Assembly: GCA_034664085.1 (NCBI GenBank)
Contig: JAXDII010000018.1
Coordinates: 38,789 to 102,788, forward strand
Reading direction: 5' to 3'
DNA: 64,000 bases
Origin: JACVRW01 sp034664085
GTDB lineage: Bacteria; Actinomycetota; Thermoleophilia; Solirubrobacterales; Thermoleophilaceae
The position numbers and the translations under genes were made by a program. Shown piece by piece: positions 24,901 through 32,681 of this stretch. The notes under the pieces are model-generated. The model saw nothing but the letters and a program-made list of their open reading frames with translations. It searched no databases and was not told the origin of the DNA. The stretch's first letter is position 1; each line of letters starts with the position of its first letter.

Positions 24901-27457
24901 CGCCGGGTGCGACGTCGGGCGCGCCGTCCGACGGAGAGACTGACGAGATCTCCGGCGCCCGCGTGTCGGGGAGGACGACGCGCTCGAAGACGACGTCCAC
25001 CCAGTAGTTGGCCCTGTTGAAGGTCTCGTCCGGGAAGCCGCCGCTCGGCCCGTAGTTGAACATGCCGTTGGGCCCGTCGATCCCGTCGGCCAGCCCGTGG
25101 AGCGGCGGGTTGTGCTTGCCGATCGCGAAGTACTGCGAGTCGAACGCGTAGTGCCCGGTGGTCGTGTGGTAGGAGGCCACGTAGGTCGTGTTGCTGGTCA
25201 CCGCGACGGGCGAATCGAGGCTCACCTCCTGCCACCCGGAGGGCGTCTCGCCGCTGAAGCTGGCCTCGGCCAGCAGCTGTCCGCCGGCGGTCCACAGGTG
25301 CCCCACGTGCGGGCCGGTGTTGCCGGCGCCCTTGTAGAAGCGCAGCCCCGTGATGAAGCCGTCCTCGTCGGACCGGAACTTCACCCCCAGCTCGACGGCC
25401 TGGGCGTCGGTGCTCGACGCCTGCCCGGGCGTCTCGTCCTCGAAGATGGTGCAGGGGCAGAGCGCCGGCGTTGCCGGCCCCACTGCCACGGTCACGCCGT
25501 CGGAAGGCGTCTCGAGGTTGCCGCTGTCGTCGGCGGCGCGGCTGCGGATCGTCGCCGGCCCCTCTTCCTCCGGGGTCCACGTGTAGCGCCACTCCGCCCG
25601 CCCGGTGGCCGGGTGCCAGGTCGCACCGTCGTCGACGGACACCTCGACGCCGCCCACGACACCGCCGCCCGAGTCGCTCGCGGTGCCGGAGATCGTGACC
25701 GCGTGGTCGCGCTCGAGCAGGACGCCGTCGGCCGGCGAGGTGATCTCCGACTGCGGCGCCGCGGTGTCCGTGGAGGCGGTTGCGGCCGTCAAGCCGCTCT
25801 CCAGCTTGGCCGGCTGGACGCCCATGTCGGCCAGCAGGTTCACGGTCGCCTGCTGCATGCGCGGGTCGATGGTGGAGCCGCCACGGTCGTGCGTGCCGTC
25901 GAGCCCCCACGACCACTGGATCGTGCCGGCGCCGAAGACGAGCGCGTCGGCCGCGTCGCCGTTGGCGTCGCGGTAGAGGGTCAGGTGATGGGTGGCGGTG
26001 CTGCCGGACGCATACGTGGAGCCGAAGTCCTGCAGCTTCTCCACGCCGTCGACGGTCGTGGTGGACATCCGCACCAGGCCGGCCGGCCGTGAGCCGTTGT
26101 CCGTGTCCTCGTCCCACTCGTAGCCGAGCGTGCTGTCGGAGAGCGTCGCCGTCTCGCCGTCGGCCTGGCTCGCCACGCTCGTGTTGCGCCAGAGCCGCAG
26201 CTTGCCGTCCTCGGCCGGCACCTGGATCGCCGAGGTGCCGGAGTTGACCATGAAGATGTTTCCCGTGAGCGCGTTCTCGGGGCTGGGCCCCTCGGGGTTG
26301 AACGCCCGCGCGTCACGCCACGTGCCGGTCCAGACTCCGGACTGCGGATCGATCTTGGCGTTGGCGTGGGTCTCCTTGTATGAGACCAAGGTGCGGTCGC
26401 TCGCACCGGAGGGCGCGATGCTGGGCTCCCAGCGCGTCTTCCAGAAGACCTCGTTGCCGCTGAAGAAGGCGAGGTTGACGCCGGCGTCGCGCGCCGCCTG
26501 CACGTTCGCGCGCTGCTCGCGCGACCAGTACTCGTCGTGGCCGACCGACAGGTAGGTCTTGTGCTCCCGCAGCTCGGCGCCGCGCCGGTGGCTGTCGACG
26601 CCGGTGAAGTAGCTGACGTCGTAGCCGTTGCGCTCCAGCCAGCGCACCATCGGATACTCGGCGTTGAAGACCGAGTCCTCCGGTTCCGTCTGGCGCGTCC
26701 TGAACGGCCGGTTGTAGCTCACCTTGTAGGCGCGCCCGGGATTCGCCCCGGGACCGCCGACGTAGAGGCTGTTGCCGCCGTAGCGGTTGTAGGCCTGCCA
26801 GGTCGTGTCGGAGGTCTGGAACAGGACGTCCGAGGCGCCGTCGTCGTCGCGCACGACGAAGACGACGTGGCTCGCGCCCGCCGGGCCGGCCTCGCGCACG
26901 AGCTTGGCGAAGTAGATCCCCGAGACGGCATCCGCGGGCACCGCCCACGACGCCGAGACGCCCCAGTTGCCGCAGTCGATCAGCCCCGAAGCCGCCTCGC
27001 TGAGGCAGGCCGGCTGGGCCTGCGGGAGCGTCGCCGAGGGCTCTACGGTGGCGACCTTGCGTGCGCCGTTGCCCCCGTAGTAGCCCATGCGGTAGATGTC
27101 GAGCCGGTAGTCGGCGGCGTCGGTCTTGACCTTGAAGCCGACGGTCGCGCCCTGGTCCACGCTGATGTCGGTGGCGAAGCCCTGGATGCTCGGGTCGCCC
27201 TCACCCTGCACGTCCCACTCGCTGGCGGGGCTGCCCGTCTTGCAGTTCTCCGAGATGACATCGTTGGCCGGCTGACCGCAGCCCGGCGCCGGCCCGCATG
27301 CCAGCAGCGCCATCGCGGCGATGACGCCTAGGACCGTCGAGAGCGCGGCCGCGGCGGCCCTTCTCGCGCTGCGGCCCGACCCTCCGAGTAGTGGTGGCGC
27401 TTGCCCGGTTGGGGCGGGGACCGGCCCGCACCGGTCTGAGTACTGCTCGGAGGCCAT
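21938..27457 (-). CDS. 1839-residue mosaic surface lipoprotein (DMFase-like, DUF4082, Ig-like, deacetylase-like, lectin-like)
   Basis: A very large exported protein. Approximate order of parts: a basic N-terminus, a hydrophobic segment (TVLGVIAAMALLACG) with a lipobox Cys near residue 54; residues 60-540, an N,N-dimethylformamidase large-subunit-like region (YRLDIYRMGYYGGNGARK; LSVGHDEYWSREQR); an Ig-like part near 570-660; DUF4082 near 670-815 (GVKFRSDEDGFITGLRFYKG); a Big_5/SbsA-like Ig domain near 830-940; a Pro-rich hinge; a flavodoxin/GATase-like part near 955-1050; a region with TGDDH and HPNTGC like polysaccharide deacetylases near 1210-1450; and a concanavalin-like fold near 1575-1740. 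ATG 27457 has GAAGGA seven bases before. Its role, perhaps glycan handling, is inference. Confidence 0.8.
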   Translation of the reverse strand: MASEQYSDRCGPVPAPTGQAPPLLGGSGRSARRAAAAALSTVLGVIAAMALLACGPAPGCGQPANDVISENCKTGSPASEWDVQGEGDPSIQGFATDISVDQGATVGFKVKTDAADYRLDIYRMGYYGGNGARKVATVEPSATLPQAQPACLSEAASGLIDCGNWGVSASWAVPADAVSGIYFAKLVREAGPAGASHVVFVVRDDDGASDVLFQTSDTTWQAYNRYGGNSLYVGGPGANPGRAYKVSYNRPFRTRQTEPEDSVFNAEYPMVRWLERNGYDVSYFTGVDSHRRGAELREHKTYLSVGHDEYWSREQRANVQAARDAGVNLAFFSGNEVFWKTRWEPSIAPSGASDRTLVSYKETHANAKIDPQSGVWTGTWRDARAFNPEGPSPENALTGNIFMVNSGTSAIQVPAEDGKLRLWRNTSVASQADGETATLSDSTLGYEWDEDTDNGSRPAGLVRMSTTTVDGVEKLQDFGSTYASGSTATHHLTLYRDANGDAADALVFGAGTIQWSWGLDGTHDRGGSTIDPRMQQATVNLLADMGVQPAKLESGLTAATASTDTAAPQSEITSPADGVLLERDHAVTISGTASDSGGGVVGGVEVSVDDGATWHPATGRAEWRYTWTPEEEGPATIRSRAADDSGNLETPSDGVTVAVGPATPALCPCTIFEDETPGQASSTDAQAVELGVKFRSDEDGFITGLRFYKGAGNTGPHVGHLWTAGGQLLAEASFSGETPSGWQEVSLDSPVAVTSNTTYVASYHTTTGHYAFDSQYFAIGKHNPPLHGLADGIDGPNGMFNYGPSGGFPDETFNRANYWVDVVFERVVLPDTRAPEISSVSPSDGAPDVAPGASVSATFDEPMDAASIDGTTFELRAPGGAAVAADVTYNASTRTARLTPRSALARSTNYTATVQGGLLGPGARDRAGNRMAEDRTWSFTTAAPPPPPPDDGPGGPILVISAAGDPFGRYYSEILRAEGLNAFTATDISGVTAATLDAHDVVVLAQTGLTDAQATLLGNWVQGGGNLIAMRPDARLAGLLGLSAAGGTLGNAYLKVDTGSGAGAGITDQTIQFHGTADRYTLNGAAEVARLYGDSTTPTPNPAVTLHDVGGAGGQAAAFAYDLARSVVYTRQGNPAWAGDERDGQDGPIRSDDLFFGAKAGDVQPDWVDLGKVAIPQADEQQRLLASLITRMTADRQPLPRFWYLPRGEKAAVVLTGDDHGGGGTVDHFEHFKAESPAGCSVDRWECIRSTSYVYASVPISDAQAAAYQGEGFEIALHPNTGCANFTPGSLDADFDAQLAGFQATWPSLAAPRTNRTHCIAWSDWSSHPKVEADHAIRFDTNYYYWPGEWIQNRPGMFTGSGMPMRFADLDGSLIDVYQSTTQITDESGQDIPAHIAALLSGALGPQGFYGAFTANMHTDRDLSGAAAIVAEAKSRGVPVVSARQMLTWIDGRNSSSFADLGWEDGRLSFTVAPGAGAEGLEAMVPAEAAGRPLSSLTRGGGPVTTEPRTVKGIEYAAFAAAAGDYVATYASPAASVVDTTVADFGAGTPGPDTYVGATGAAADGEVQLRPIVGEEFGGSALPSGWFATVWETGSGGGAGVAGGSLLVNGARSGTDGAFGTGRTVEFDATFAAAPFQHVGFSNDYTGAPWAMFSTGGGALPVGLFARSNGASQDNTAIAGVSPTEPHRYRVVWNASSVDFFVDGQSVASHPIAVSGPMRPLASDFNAGGPEVAVHWLRMSPYRGAGTFTSRVLDSGQAGADWSTLAATASLPGAAAVALETRSGDSAVPDGTWSDWQPVGPGDAIASPNARHLQYRALLTGGSDTATPTLERVAAGYLP

Positions 27458-27633
27458 GCAGATCCTTCCGAGGGGGGGCTCCCGTCGCCCGAAGCGAAGT
27501 CCGAACGGTGGCCCTCCGTGGCCCGCCTGCGTCAATGCCCCAAACGGCGGGTGTTTCCTACCGTTATGCGTAACATCGGCGCCCGCAAATTGCAAGAAGG
27601 TGGCGCAAGGATCCAATCTGCGGCTCGGGGCGC
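27458..27633. other. Leader region between the pilin and the mosaic lipoprotein genes
   Basis: A 176-base gap between two minus-strand genes. It holds GTTATGCGTAAC at 27563-27574 (GTTA/TAAC arms), a GC-poor patch near 27583-27600, and the ribosome site next to 27457. No gene or certain promoter is visible. Confidence 0.3.
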
Positions 27634-27864
27634 CTAGAACTGCACTTTCTTGACGGCCTCCTTGATCTTGCCGACGATCACGTCGCCGAGCTCCTTGCCC
27701 TCGTCGGTGCGGAAGCCCTTCATCGCGGCCACCACGCCGGCCATCACGAGCGCCACCAGCAGGATCAGCGCGACGTACTCCACGGTGCCCTGCCCGCGGC
27801 CGTCGCGCAGATCGGAGCCGAGGCGCAGCAGCTGCAGGTGGACGAGTCCGAAGACGCGGTACAT
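27634..27864 (-). CDS. Flp-family type IVb pilin
   Basis: A 76-residue prepilin. After a 24-residue basic leader comes GQGTVEYVALILLVALVMAG, the Flp/Tad signature: cleavage after Gly, Glu at +5 region, then Tyr, and a hydrophobic helix that forms the fibre core. The short C-terminal part is Lys-rich (GKIKEAVKKVQF). ATG 27864 has GGGAGGT upstream. There are no Tad assembly ATPase, TadV peptidase or secretin genes in the window, so assembly must be encoded elsewhere. It lies divergent from asnB and upstream of the large lipoprotein. Confidence 0.85.
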   Translation of the reverse strand: MYRVFGLVHLQLLRLGSDLRDGRGQGTVEYVALILLVALVMAGVVAAMKGFRTDEGKELGDVIVGKIKEAVKKVQF

Positions 27865-27922
27865 GGTCGACCTCCCGGGTCGGTGGATTTCGAGGAGACC
27901 GATGCTTCGCGAGGGCGGCGCA

Positions 27923-27936
27923 CGGGTCCAGACCCG
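27923..27936. promoter_or_regulatory. 14-bp palindrome between the pilin and asnB starts
   Basis: CGGGTC-CA-GACCCG, perfect six-base arms, lies in the 122-bp divergent gap between the pilin (27864) and asparagine synthase (27987). It could be an operator for either gene or just a stem in the leader. Confidence 0.3.
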
Positions 27937-27986
27937 GGTGTGACAACAAAGAGACAACGGAGCCCCCTGCCAACATGCCTGCGCAG

Positions 27987-29867
27987 ATGTGCGGGATCGG
28001 AGCAATCCTCGATCCGGCCGGCGCCACGCGGTCAGACGCCGCTCAGCGCATGGTCGATGCGCTGCGCCACCGCGGCCCGGACGGCGACGCCCTGAGGCGG
28101 ATCGGGCCGGTCACGCTCGCCCACACGCGGCTGGCCATCATCGACGTCGCGGGCGGCGATCAGCCATTCACGTCCGAGGACGGCGCCGTCACGCTGATCG
28201 CCAACGGCGAGATCTACAACCACCGCGCGCTGCGCACGGGCCTCGAGGAGCGCGGGCACGAGTTCGCCACCGGCTCCGACTGCGAGGTGATCCTTCACGC
28301 CTACGAGGAGAGCGGGCCGGACTGCGTCCACCAGCTCAACGGCATCTTCGCGTTCGCGCTCTGGGACGACCGCCGCCGGCGGCTCGTCGCCGCCCGCGAC
28401 GAGTTCGGCGTCAAGCCGCTCTACTGGTGCAGCGACGGCCGGCGCACGGCGGTGGCCTCCGAGATCGGCGCGCTGCTGAGCGCCGGGCTCGCGCAGCCCG
28501 CGATCGACGCCACGGCGCTCGACCACTACCTCGCCTGCCGCTTCGTGCCCGCCCCGCGCACTCTGTTCGCGGGCGTCAGCAAGCTGCCCGCGGCCTCGAC
28601 GCTGGTGGCCGAGGAGGGCGGCGCGCCGCACGTGCACACCTGGCGCGAGCCGCCCGGCGAGCCCCACCGCGACCTCTCCGACGATGACCTCGCGGACCTG
28701 CTGGCAGAGCGCTTCACCGACGCCGTCGAGCGCCAGATGATGTCCGACGTGCCCCACGGCGCCTTCCTCTCCGGCGGCGTCGACTCCGCCGCCGTGGTGG
28801 CCGCCATGGCCAAGCGCTCCACGCAGCCGCCGACCACCTTCACGATCGGCTTCCCCGGCCACGGCGGCCTGCTCGACGAGCGCGGGCCGGCCGCCGAGAG
28901 CGCCCGCCTGATCGGCACCGAGCACCACGAGACCGCGATGGTCGAGACGGACTTCCTGGCCGAGCTGTCCACGGCGATGCCGCACCTCGAGGAGCCGTGC
29001 GGCATCCCCTCGGCCCCCGCGCTGGGCCAGCTGTCGCGCTTCGCGGCCGAGCGCGTCAAGGTCGTGCTCGCCGGCCAGGGCGCCGACGAGCCGCACGGCG
29101 GCTACGGGCGCCACCAGGCGGCGGCGCTGCTGGACCGCCTCAAGCTCGCCCCCGCCGCCCTCGCCACGCCGGCCGCGGCGGTCGCCCGCGCCGTCCCGCG
29201 AGCCGCCCGCGCCCGCCGCGTCGCCCACCTGCTGGGCGGCCGCGGGGACGCCGAGCGCCTGCTGCGGCTGGTGGAGATCACCGACGCCCCGGTGCGGCAG
29301 GCGCTGCTCGGGCGCGCCGGCACCGACGCCCAGGACGAGCGGCTCGGCTCGGCTCGCGGCGTGCTCGGCGACGTGAAGGGCCGCGGCCTGCTCGAGCAGG
29401 CGCTCTACCTCGACACGCGCATGTTCCTGCCCGACGGCATCCTGATCTGCAACGACAAGATGTCGATGGCGGCCAGCCTCGAGCTGCGGGTGCCCTTCCT
29501 CGACGTGGAGCTGATGCGCTTCGTCGAGCGCATCCCGGCGAGCCGGCGCGTGCGCCCGCGCGCGGGCAAGCGCCTGCACCGGATGGCGATGGAGCGCCTG
29601 CTGCCGCCCGAGATCGCCCACCGGCCCAAGCACGGCTTCGCCACCCCCTACGACGACTGGCTGCGCGCCTCGCTCGGCCAGGAGGTCGAGCGCCGCTACT
29701 CGGCCGGCGAGCCGCTCGCCGGGGTCGTCGACTCGGCGGCCGTCGCCCGGCTGGTGGACGAGCACCGCCGCGGCCGGGCGGACCACAAGAGCGTGCTCTA
29801 CTGCCTGCTCGAGCTGTCCGAGTGGCACCACACCTTCGTCGAGGCCCGCCAGCCGGTCGCCGCGTGA
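27987..29867 (+). CDS. asnB: Asparagine synthase (glutamine-hydrolysing)
   Basis: A 626-residue class B asparagine synthase. ATG 27987 is chosen because Cys2 must become N-terminal to act as the glutaminase nucleophile (MCGIGAILDPAG); a start four codons earlier would bury it. The glutaminase part includes LRHRGPDGDA and IANGEIYNH. The synthetase P-loop is FLSGGVDSAAVVAAM at about residue 258. The C-terminal part has CNDKMSMAASLELRVPFLD. Such enzymes also modify surface glycans or peptides. Translational coupling to a glycosyltransferase supports a cell-surface role, but plain asparagine synthesis is equally possible. Confidence 0.93.
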   Translation: MCGIGAILDPAGATRSDAAQRMVDALRHRGPDGDALRRIGPVTLAHTRLAIIDVAGGDQPFTSEDGAVTLIANGEIYNHRALRTGLEERGHEFATGSDCEVILHAYEESGPDCVHQLNGIFAFALWDDRRRRLVAARDEFGVKPLYWCSDGRRTAVASEIGALLSAGLAQPAIDATALDHYLACRFVPAPRTLFAGVSKLPAASTLVAEEGGAPHVHTWREPPGEPHRDLSDDDLADLLAERFTDAVERQMMSDVPHGAFLSGGVDSAAVVAAMAKRSTQPPTTFTIGFPGHGGLLDERGPAAESARLIGTEHHETAMVETDFLAELSTAMPHLEEPCGIPSAPALGQLSRFAAERVKVVLAGQGADEPHGGYGRHQAAALLDRLKLAPAALATPAAAVARAVPRAARARRVAHLLGGRGDAERLLRLVEITDAPVRQALLGRAGTDAQDERLGSARGVLGDVKGRGLLEQALYLDTRMFLPDGILICNDKMSMAASLELRVPFLDVELMRFVERIPASRRVRPRAGKRLHRMAMERLLPPEIAHRPKHGFATPYDDWLRASLGQEVERRYSAGEPLAGVVDSAAVARLVDEHRRGRADHKSVLYCLLELSEWHHTFVEARQPVAA

Positions 29868-30862
29868 AGCGGCCGCGCCTCCTCTACGTCCATTCCCGCA
29901 AGGCGAGCTTCGTCGCCATCGACCGCGAGCTCCTCGCCGAGCGCTTCGAGGTGGACGACCTCTACCAGCCCGGCCGCCTCCCCAACCCGCTGCGGGTGAT
30001 CGCGGGCGTGGCCCGGGCCGACGTCGTGTTCGGCTGGTTCGCGTCCTGGCACACGTTCTTCCCGATCACGCTCGCCTGGCTGCTGCGCAAGCCGTCGGTG
30101 CTGATCATCGGCGGGTTCGACACGGCCAACATGCCGGACATCGGCTACGGCTACCAGCAGGGCGGCCTGCGCCGCTGGGCGAGCCGCTGGATCATGCGCC
30201 GCGCCGGCAGGCTGATCACCAACTCCGAGTACAGCCTGACCGAGATCGAGCGCAACACGCCGATCGAGCCGAGCCGTGTGACCGTCGTCCACCACGGCGT
30301 GCCCGACCCGTTCGGCGACGCGCCGGCCGCGAAGGAGCGCATCGCCCTGACCGTCGGCGCCATCGACCGCGGCACGCTGGTTCAGAAGGGCCAGCTGCCC
30401 TTCGTCCAGGCGGCCCGCGAGCTGCCCGACGTCCGCTTTGTCTTCGCCGGCAAGTGGCTCGACGACGCGGTCGAGGAGCTGCGCGCCGAGGCCCCCGACA
30501 ACGTGGAGTTCACCGGCTGGCTCTCCGACGACGACCTGCGCGCGCTGTACCGGCGCGCCGCCGTCTACGTGCAGGCCTCGCGCCACGAGGGCTTCGGGCT
30601 CGCGGTGGCGGAGGCGATGCTCGCCGGCTGCGTCCCGGTGGTGATGAACGTGACCGCCATGCCCGAGGTGGTCGGCGACGCCGGGGTGCTGATCGAGTCG
30701 CAGCGGCCCGAGGACGTCGCCGCCGGCGTGCGGCGGGCGCTGGAGCTGGGCCCGGACGCGGATCGCTCTGCCCGCGAGCGTATTCTCACCACCTTCCCGA
30801 TGGAGATCCGGAGGGACGGCATCTTGGGAGTGGTGGACGAGGCGCTGGCGCGGCGTGGCTGA
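29864..30862 (+). CDS. GT4-type glycosyltransferase
   Basis: A 332-residue GT-B fold glycosyltransferase (Glycos_transf_1). The C-terminal nucleotide-sugar site includes VTVVHHGVPDPFG, LTVGAID, VEFTGWLSDDDLRALYRRA and the E-x7-E pattern in SRHEGFGLAVAEAMLAGCVP. The N-terminal acceptor half is short and has a hydrophobic patch (FFPITLAWLL) that could touch the membrane. GTG 29864 overlaps the asnB stop as GTGA. Sugar and acceptor are unknown. Confidence 0.9.
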   Translation: MKRPRLLYVHSRKASFVAIDRELLAERFEVDDLYQPGRLPNPLRVIAGVARADVVFGWFASWHTFFPITLAWLLRKPSVLIIGGFDTANMPDIGYGYQQGGLRRWASRWIMRRAGRLITNSEYSLTEIERNTPIEPSRVTVVHHGVPDPFGDAPAAKERIALTVGAIDRGTLVQKGQLPFVQAARELPDVRFVFAGKWLDDAVEELRAEAPDNVEFTGWLSDDDLRALYRRAAVYVQASRHEGFGLAVAEAMLAGCVPVVMNVTAMPEVVGDAGVLIESQRPEDVAAGVRRALELGPDADRSARERILTTFPMEIRRDGILGVVDEALARRG

Positions 30863-31082
30863 GCGGTCGCAGATGCGGCGCCGCCTGCGCGCGCAGCGGC
30901 GGGTGCGCGAGACGCTGCTGCTGGACCTCGGCGCGCTCGTCTACGAGCTACACCGCCAGGGCAAGCGGGCCCCCGACCTGCTCCAGCAGAAGGCCGCCGA
31001 GCTGGAGGTGGTCGACAACGACGTGCGCGCGATGGAGGACGCGCTCGGCGCGGTGCCGCTCGAGCAGGAGATCCACTCGTGA
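30855..31082 (+). CDS. Small charged, probably coiled-coil protein, unknown function
   Basis: A 75-residue protein of mostly helical, charged sequence (SQMRRRLRAQRRVRETLLLD; LLQQKAAELEVVDNDVRAME) with no cysteine and no membrane segment. GTG 30855 overlaps the glycosyltransferase end by eight bases and its stop overlaps the next gene as GTGA, so it is a genuine operon member by arrangement. No family recognised. Confidence 0.6.
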   Translation: MAERSQMRRRLRAQRRVRETLLLDLGALVYELHRQGKRAPDLLQQKAAELEVVDNDVRAMEDALGAVPLEQEIHS

Positions 31083-31663
31083 GCGCCTGCCCGGCGTGCG
31101 GCGACCCGGCCGAGCGCGGCCAGCTCGTCTGCCTGCGCTGCGGCGGCCGGATCGCGCTGGGCGCGGACGCCCCCGCCGCCCAGCGCCGCTCGCTCGAGAA
31201 CCTGCCGGCCGTGGCGATCCTGCTCTCGGTGGTGGTCCTCGGCGCGGGGGCGTTCGGCTTCGCCCTCAGCGAGCTGACGAGCGACTCGGACAGCGACGTG
31301 TCGGCGGCCCGCGGCGAGCAGCGGGCGCCCTCGGCGAGCGCGGGCGCGCCGCAGACCGACACCAAGGCGGCGCAGGAGCCGGCCCAGAGCCTGCTGCTGG
31401 AGTGGCCGCAGGGCCTGACCGGTCACACGGTGGTGCTGATGACCACCGGCGACCGCCCGGCCGCGCGCCGCGTGGCGCGCGAGGCGGCCCGCTCCGGAGT
31501 GGAGGCCGGCCTGCTGCGCTCAGACGACTACGACCTCGGCACCGGGCTCTGGATCGTCTTCGCCGGCCGCTTCGACACGCAGCAGAGCGCTGAAGCGCAG
31601 GCCGCCAACCTTGCCGAGCGCTACCCCGGCGCCTACGCGACGCTGGTCCGGCCGACCGGCTAG
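31079..31663 (+). CDS. Zinc-ribbon membrane protein with SPOR-like C-terminal domain
   Basis: A 194-residue protein. The N-terminus has a CxxC...CxxC zinc ribbon (CPACGDPAERGQLVCLRCGG). A single membrane helix (LPAVAILLSVVVLGAGAFGFAL) follows at about residues 42-63, then a Ser/Ala/Gln linker and a C-terminal part (residues 108-194) with VVLMTTGDRPAARRVAREA and GLWIVFAGRFDTQQSAEAQA. That C-terminal part has the beta-alpha-beta rhythm of SPOR peptidoglycan-binding domains. A cytoplasmic ribbon and an external SPOR-like domain would link cytosol and wall. It is last in the asnB operon, and its stop overlaps the convergent deacetylase stop. Confidence 0.7.
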   Translation: MSACPACGDPAERGQLVCLRCGGRIALGADAPAAQRRSLENLPAVAILLSVVVLGAGAFGFALSELTSDSDSDVSAARGEQRAPSASAGAPQTDTKAAQEPAQSLLLEWPQGLTGHTVVLMTTGDRPAARRVAREAARSGVEAGLLRSDDYDLGTGLWIVFAGRFDTQQSAEAQAANLAERYPGAYATLVRPTG

Positions 31664-32652
31664 CCGAGGTCCCAGTAGCGGCCGACCACGGCGGCCGCCT
31701 GCTCGACCAGCAGGCCGTGCGGCTGCGGCGTCGGCTCGCCACCGCCGGCGAGGCTCTCCATCGTCACGGCAACCGATCCGGCCAGCGCGTCGAGGTCGTA
31801 GCCGCCCTCCAGCACGCAGCCAACCGGCTTGCCGAGCGTGAGCACCTGGCGCGTCAGCTCGGCGAACGAAGCGGTCTCAAGCGAGCAGCCCCCGACGGGG
31901 TCGTCGCGGTGCGCGTCGAAGCCCGCCGACACGAGCACGAGATCCGGGTCGAACTGGCGCGCGGCCGGCAGCACGACGTGCTCGACGAGGCTGCAGAACT
32001 CCTGCTCTCCCGCGCCGCCCGGCACCGGCAGGTTGATCGAGTAGCCCTCGCCCGCCCCGGTGCCCACGTCCGTCAGCGGGCCGGTCCCGGGATAGAACGG
32101 GAACTGGTGCAGGCTGGCGAAGAGCACCTCCGGCGACGCGTGGAAGATCGAGTTGGTGCCGTTGCCGTGGTGCACGTCCCAGTCGAGGACGAACACGCGC
32201 TCGGCCCCGAGCGTGTCCAGCGCGTGGCGCGCCGCGATCGAGACGTTGGCGAACAGGCAAAAGCCCATCGCGCGGGCCGCCTCGGCGTGGTGGCCGGGCG
32301 GGCGCAGCCCCGCGAAGCCGACGCGCTCGCCGCCCGCGAGCAGCGACTCGGCGAGCGCGCAGGTGCCCCCGGCCGAGTGCAGCGCCGCCTCCCACGAGCC
32401 CTCCGAGAGCGGCGTGTCCATGTCGAACGCGCCAGCGCGGGCGCTCAGCTCGCGCACCGCCTCGACGTGCTCGCGCGGGTGCACGGCCTGCAGCTGCTGC
32501 ATCGTCGCCGCGGGCGCGTCGCGGCGCTCGTAGCCGAGCCAGTCGCGCCGCTCCAGCTCGGCCTCGACAGCGCGGATGCGCTCGGGACGCTCCGGGTGGC
32601 CGAAGCCGGTGTCGTGCTCGACCGACGAGGGGTGGCGGAAGTAGACGGGCAC
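31660..32652 (-). CDS. Histone deacetylase-family (AcuC/HdaH-like) deacetylase
   Basis: A 330-residue zinc amidohydrolase of the arginase/HDAC superfamily. It shows VYFRHPSSVEHDTGFGHPE, the active-site dyad region LRPPGHHAEAARAMGFC, the zinc ligands in LDWDVHHGNGT (D and H) and VSAGFDAHRDDP (D), and the late LEGGYDL tyrosine. GTG 32652 begins right at the family N-terminus. In bacteria these enzymes act on acetyl-lysine (AcuC) or polyamines (AphA-like); the substrate here is unknown. It is divergent from nadB with only 29 bases between starts. Confidence 0.92.
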   Translation of the reverse strand: MPVYFRHPSSVEHDTGFGHPERPERIRAVEAELERRDWLGYERRDAPAATMQQLQAVHPREHVEAVRELSARAGAFDMDTPLSEGSWEAALHSAGGTCALAESLLAGGERVGFAGLRPPGHHAEAARAMGFCLFANVSIAARHALDTLGAERVFVLDWDVHHGNGTNSIFHASPEVLFASLHQFPFYPGTGPLTDVGTGAGEGYSINLPVPGGAGEQEFCSLVEHVVLPAARQFDPDLVLVSAGFDAHRDDPVGGCSLETASFAELTRQVLTLGKPVGCVLEGGYDLDALAGSVAVTMESLAGGGEPTPQPHGLLVEQAAAVVGRYWDLG

Positions 32653-32681
32653 GCGCGCGTCGATACGGTATCGGCGCGTAG

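Noticed and set aside
27458..27633. Possible cyclic-di-GMP riboswitch before the mosaic lipoprotein
   Set aside because: A GACGCA and GCCACGG are present, but the core GGCAAACC and the paired receptor are missing.
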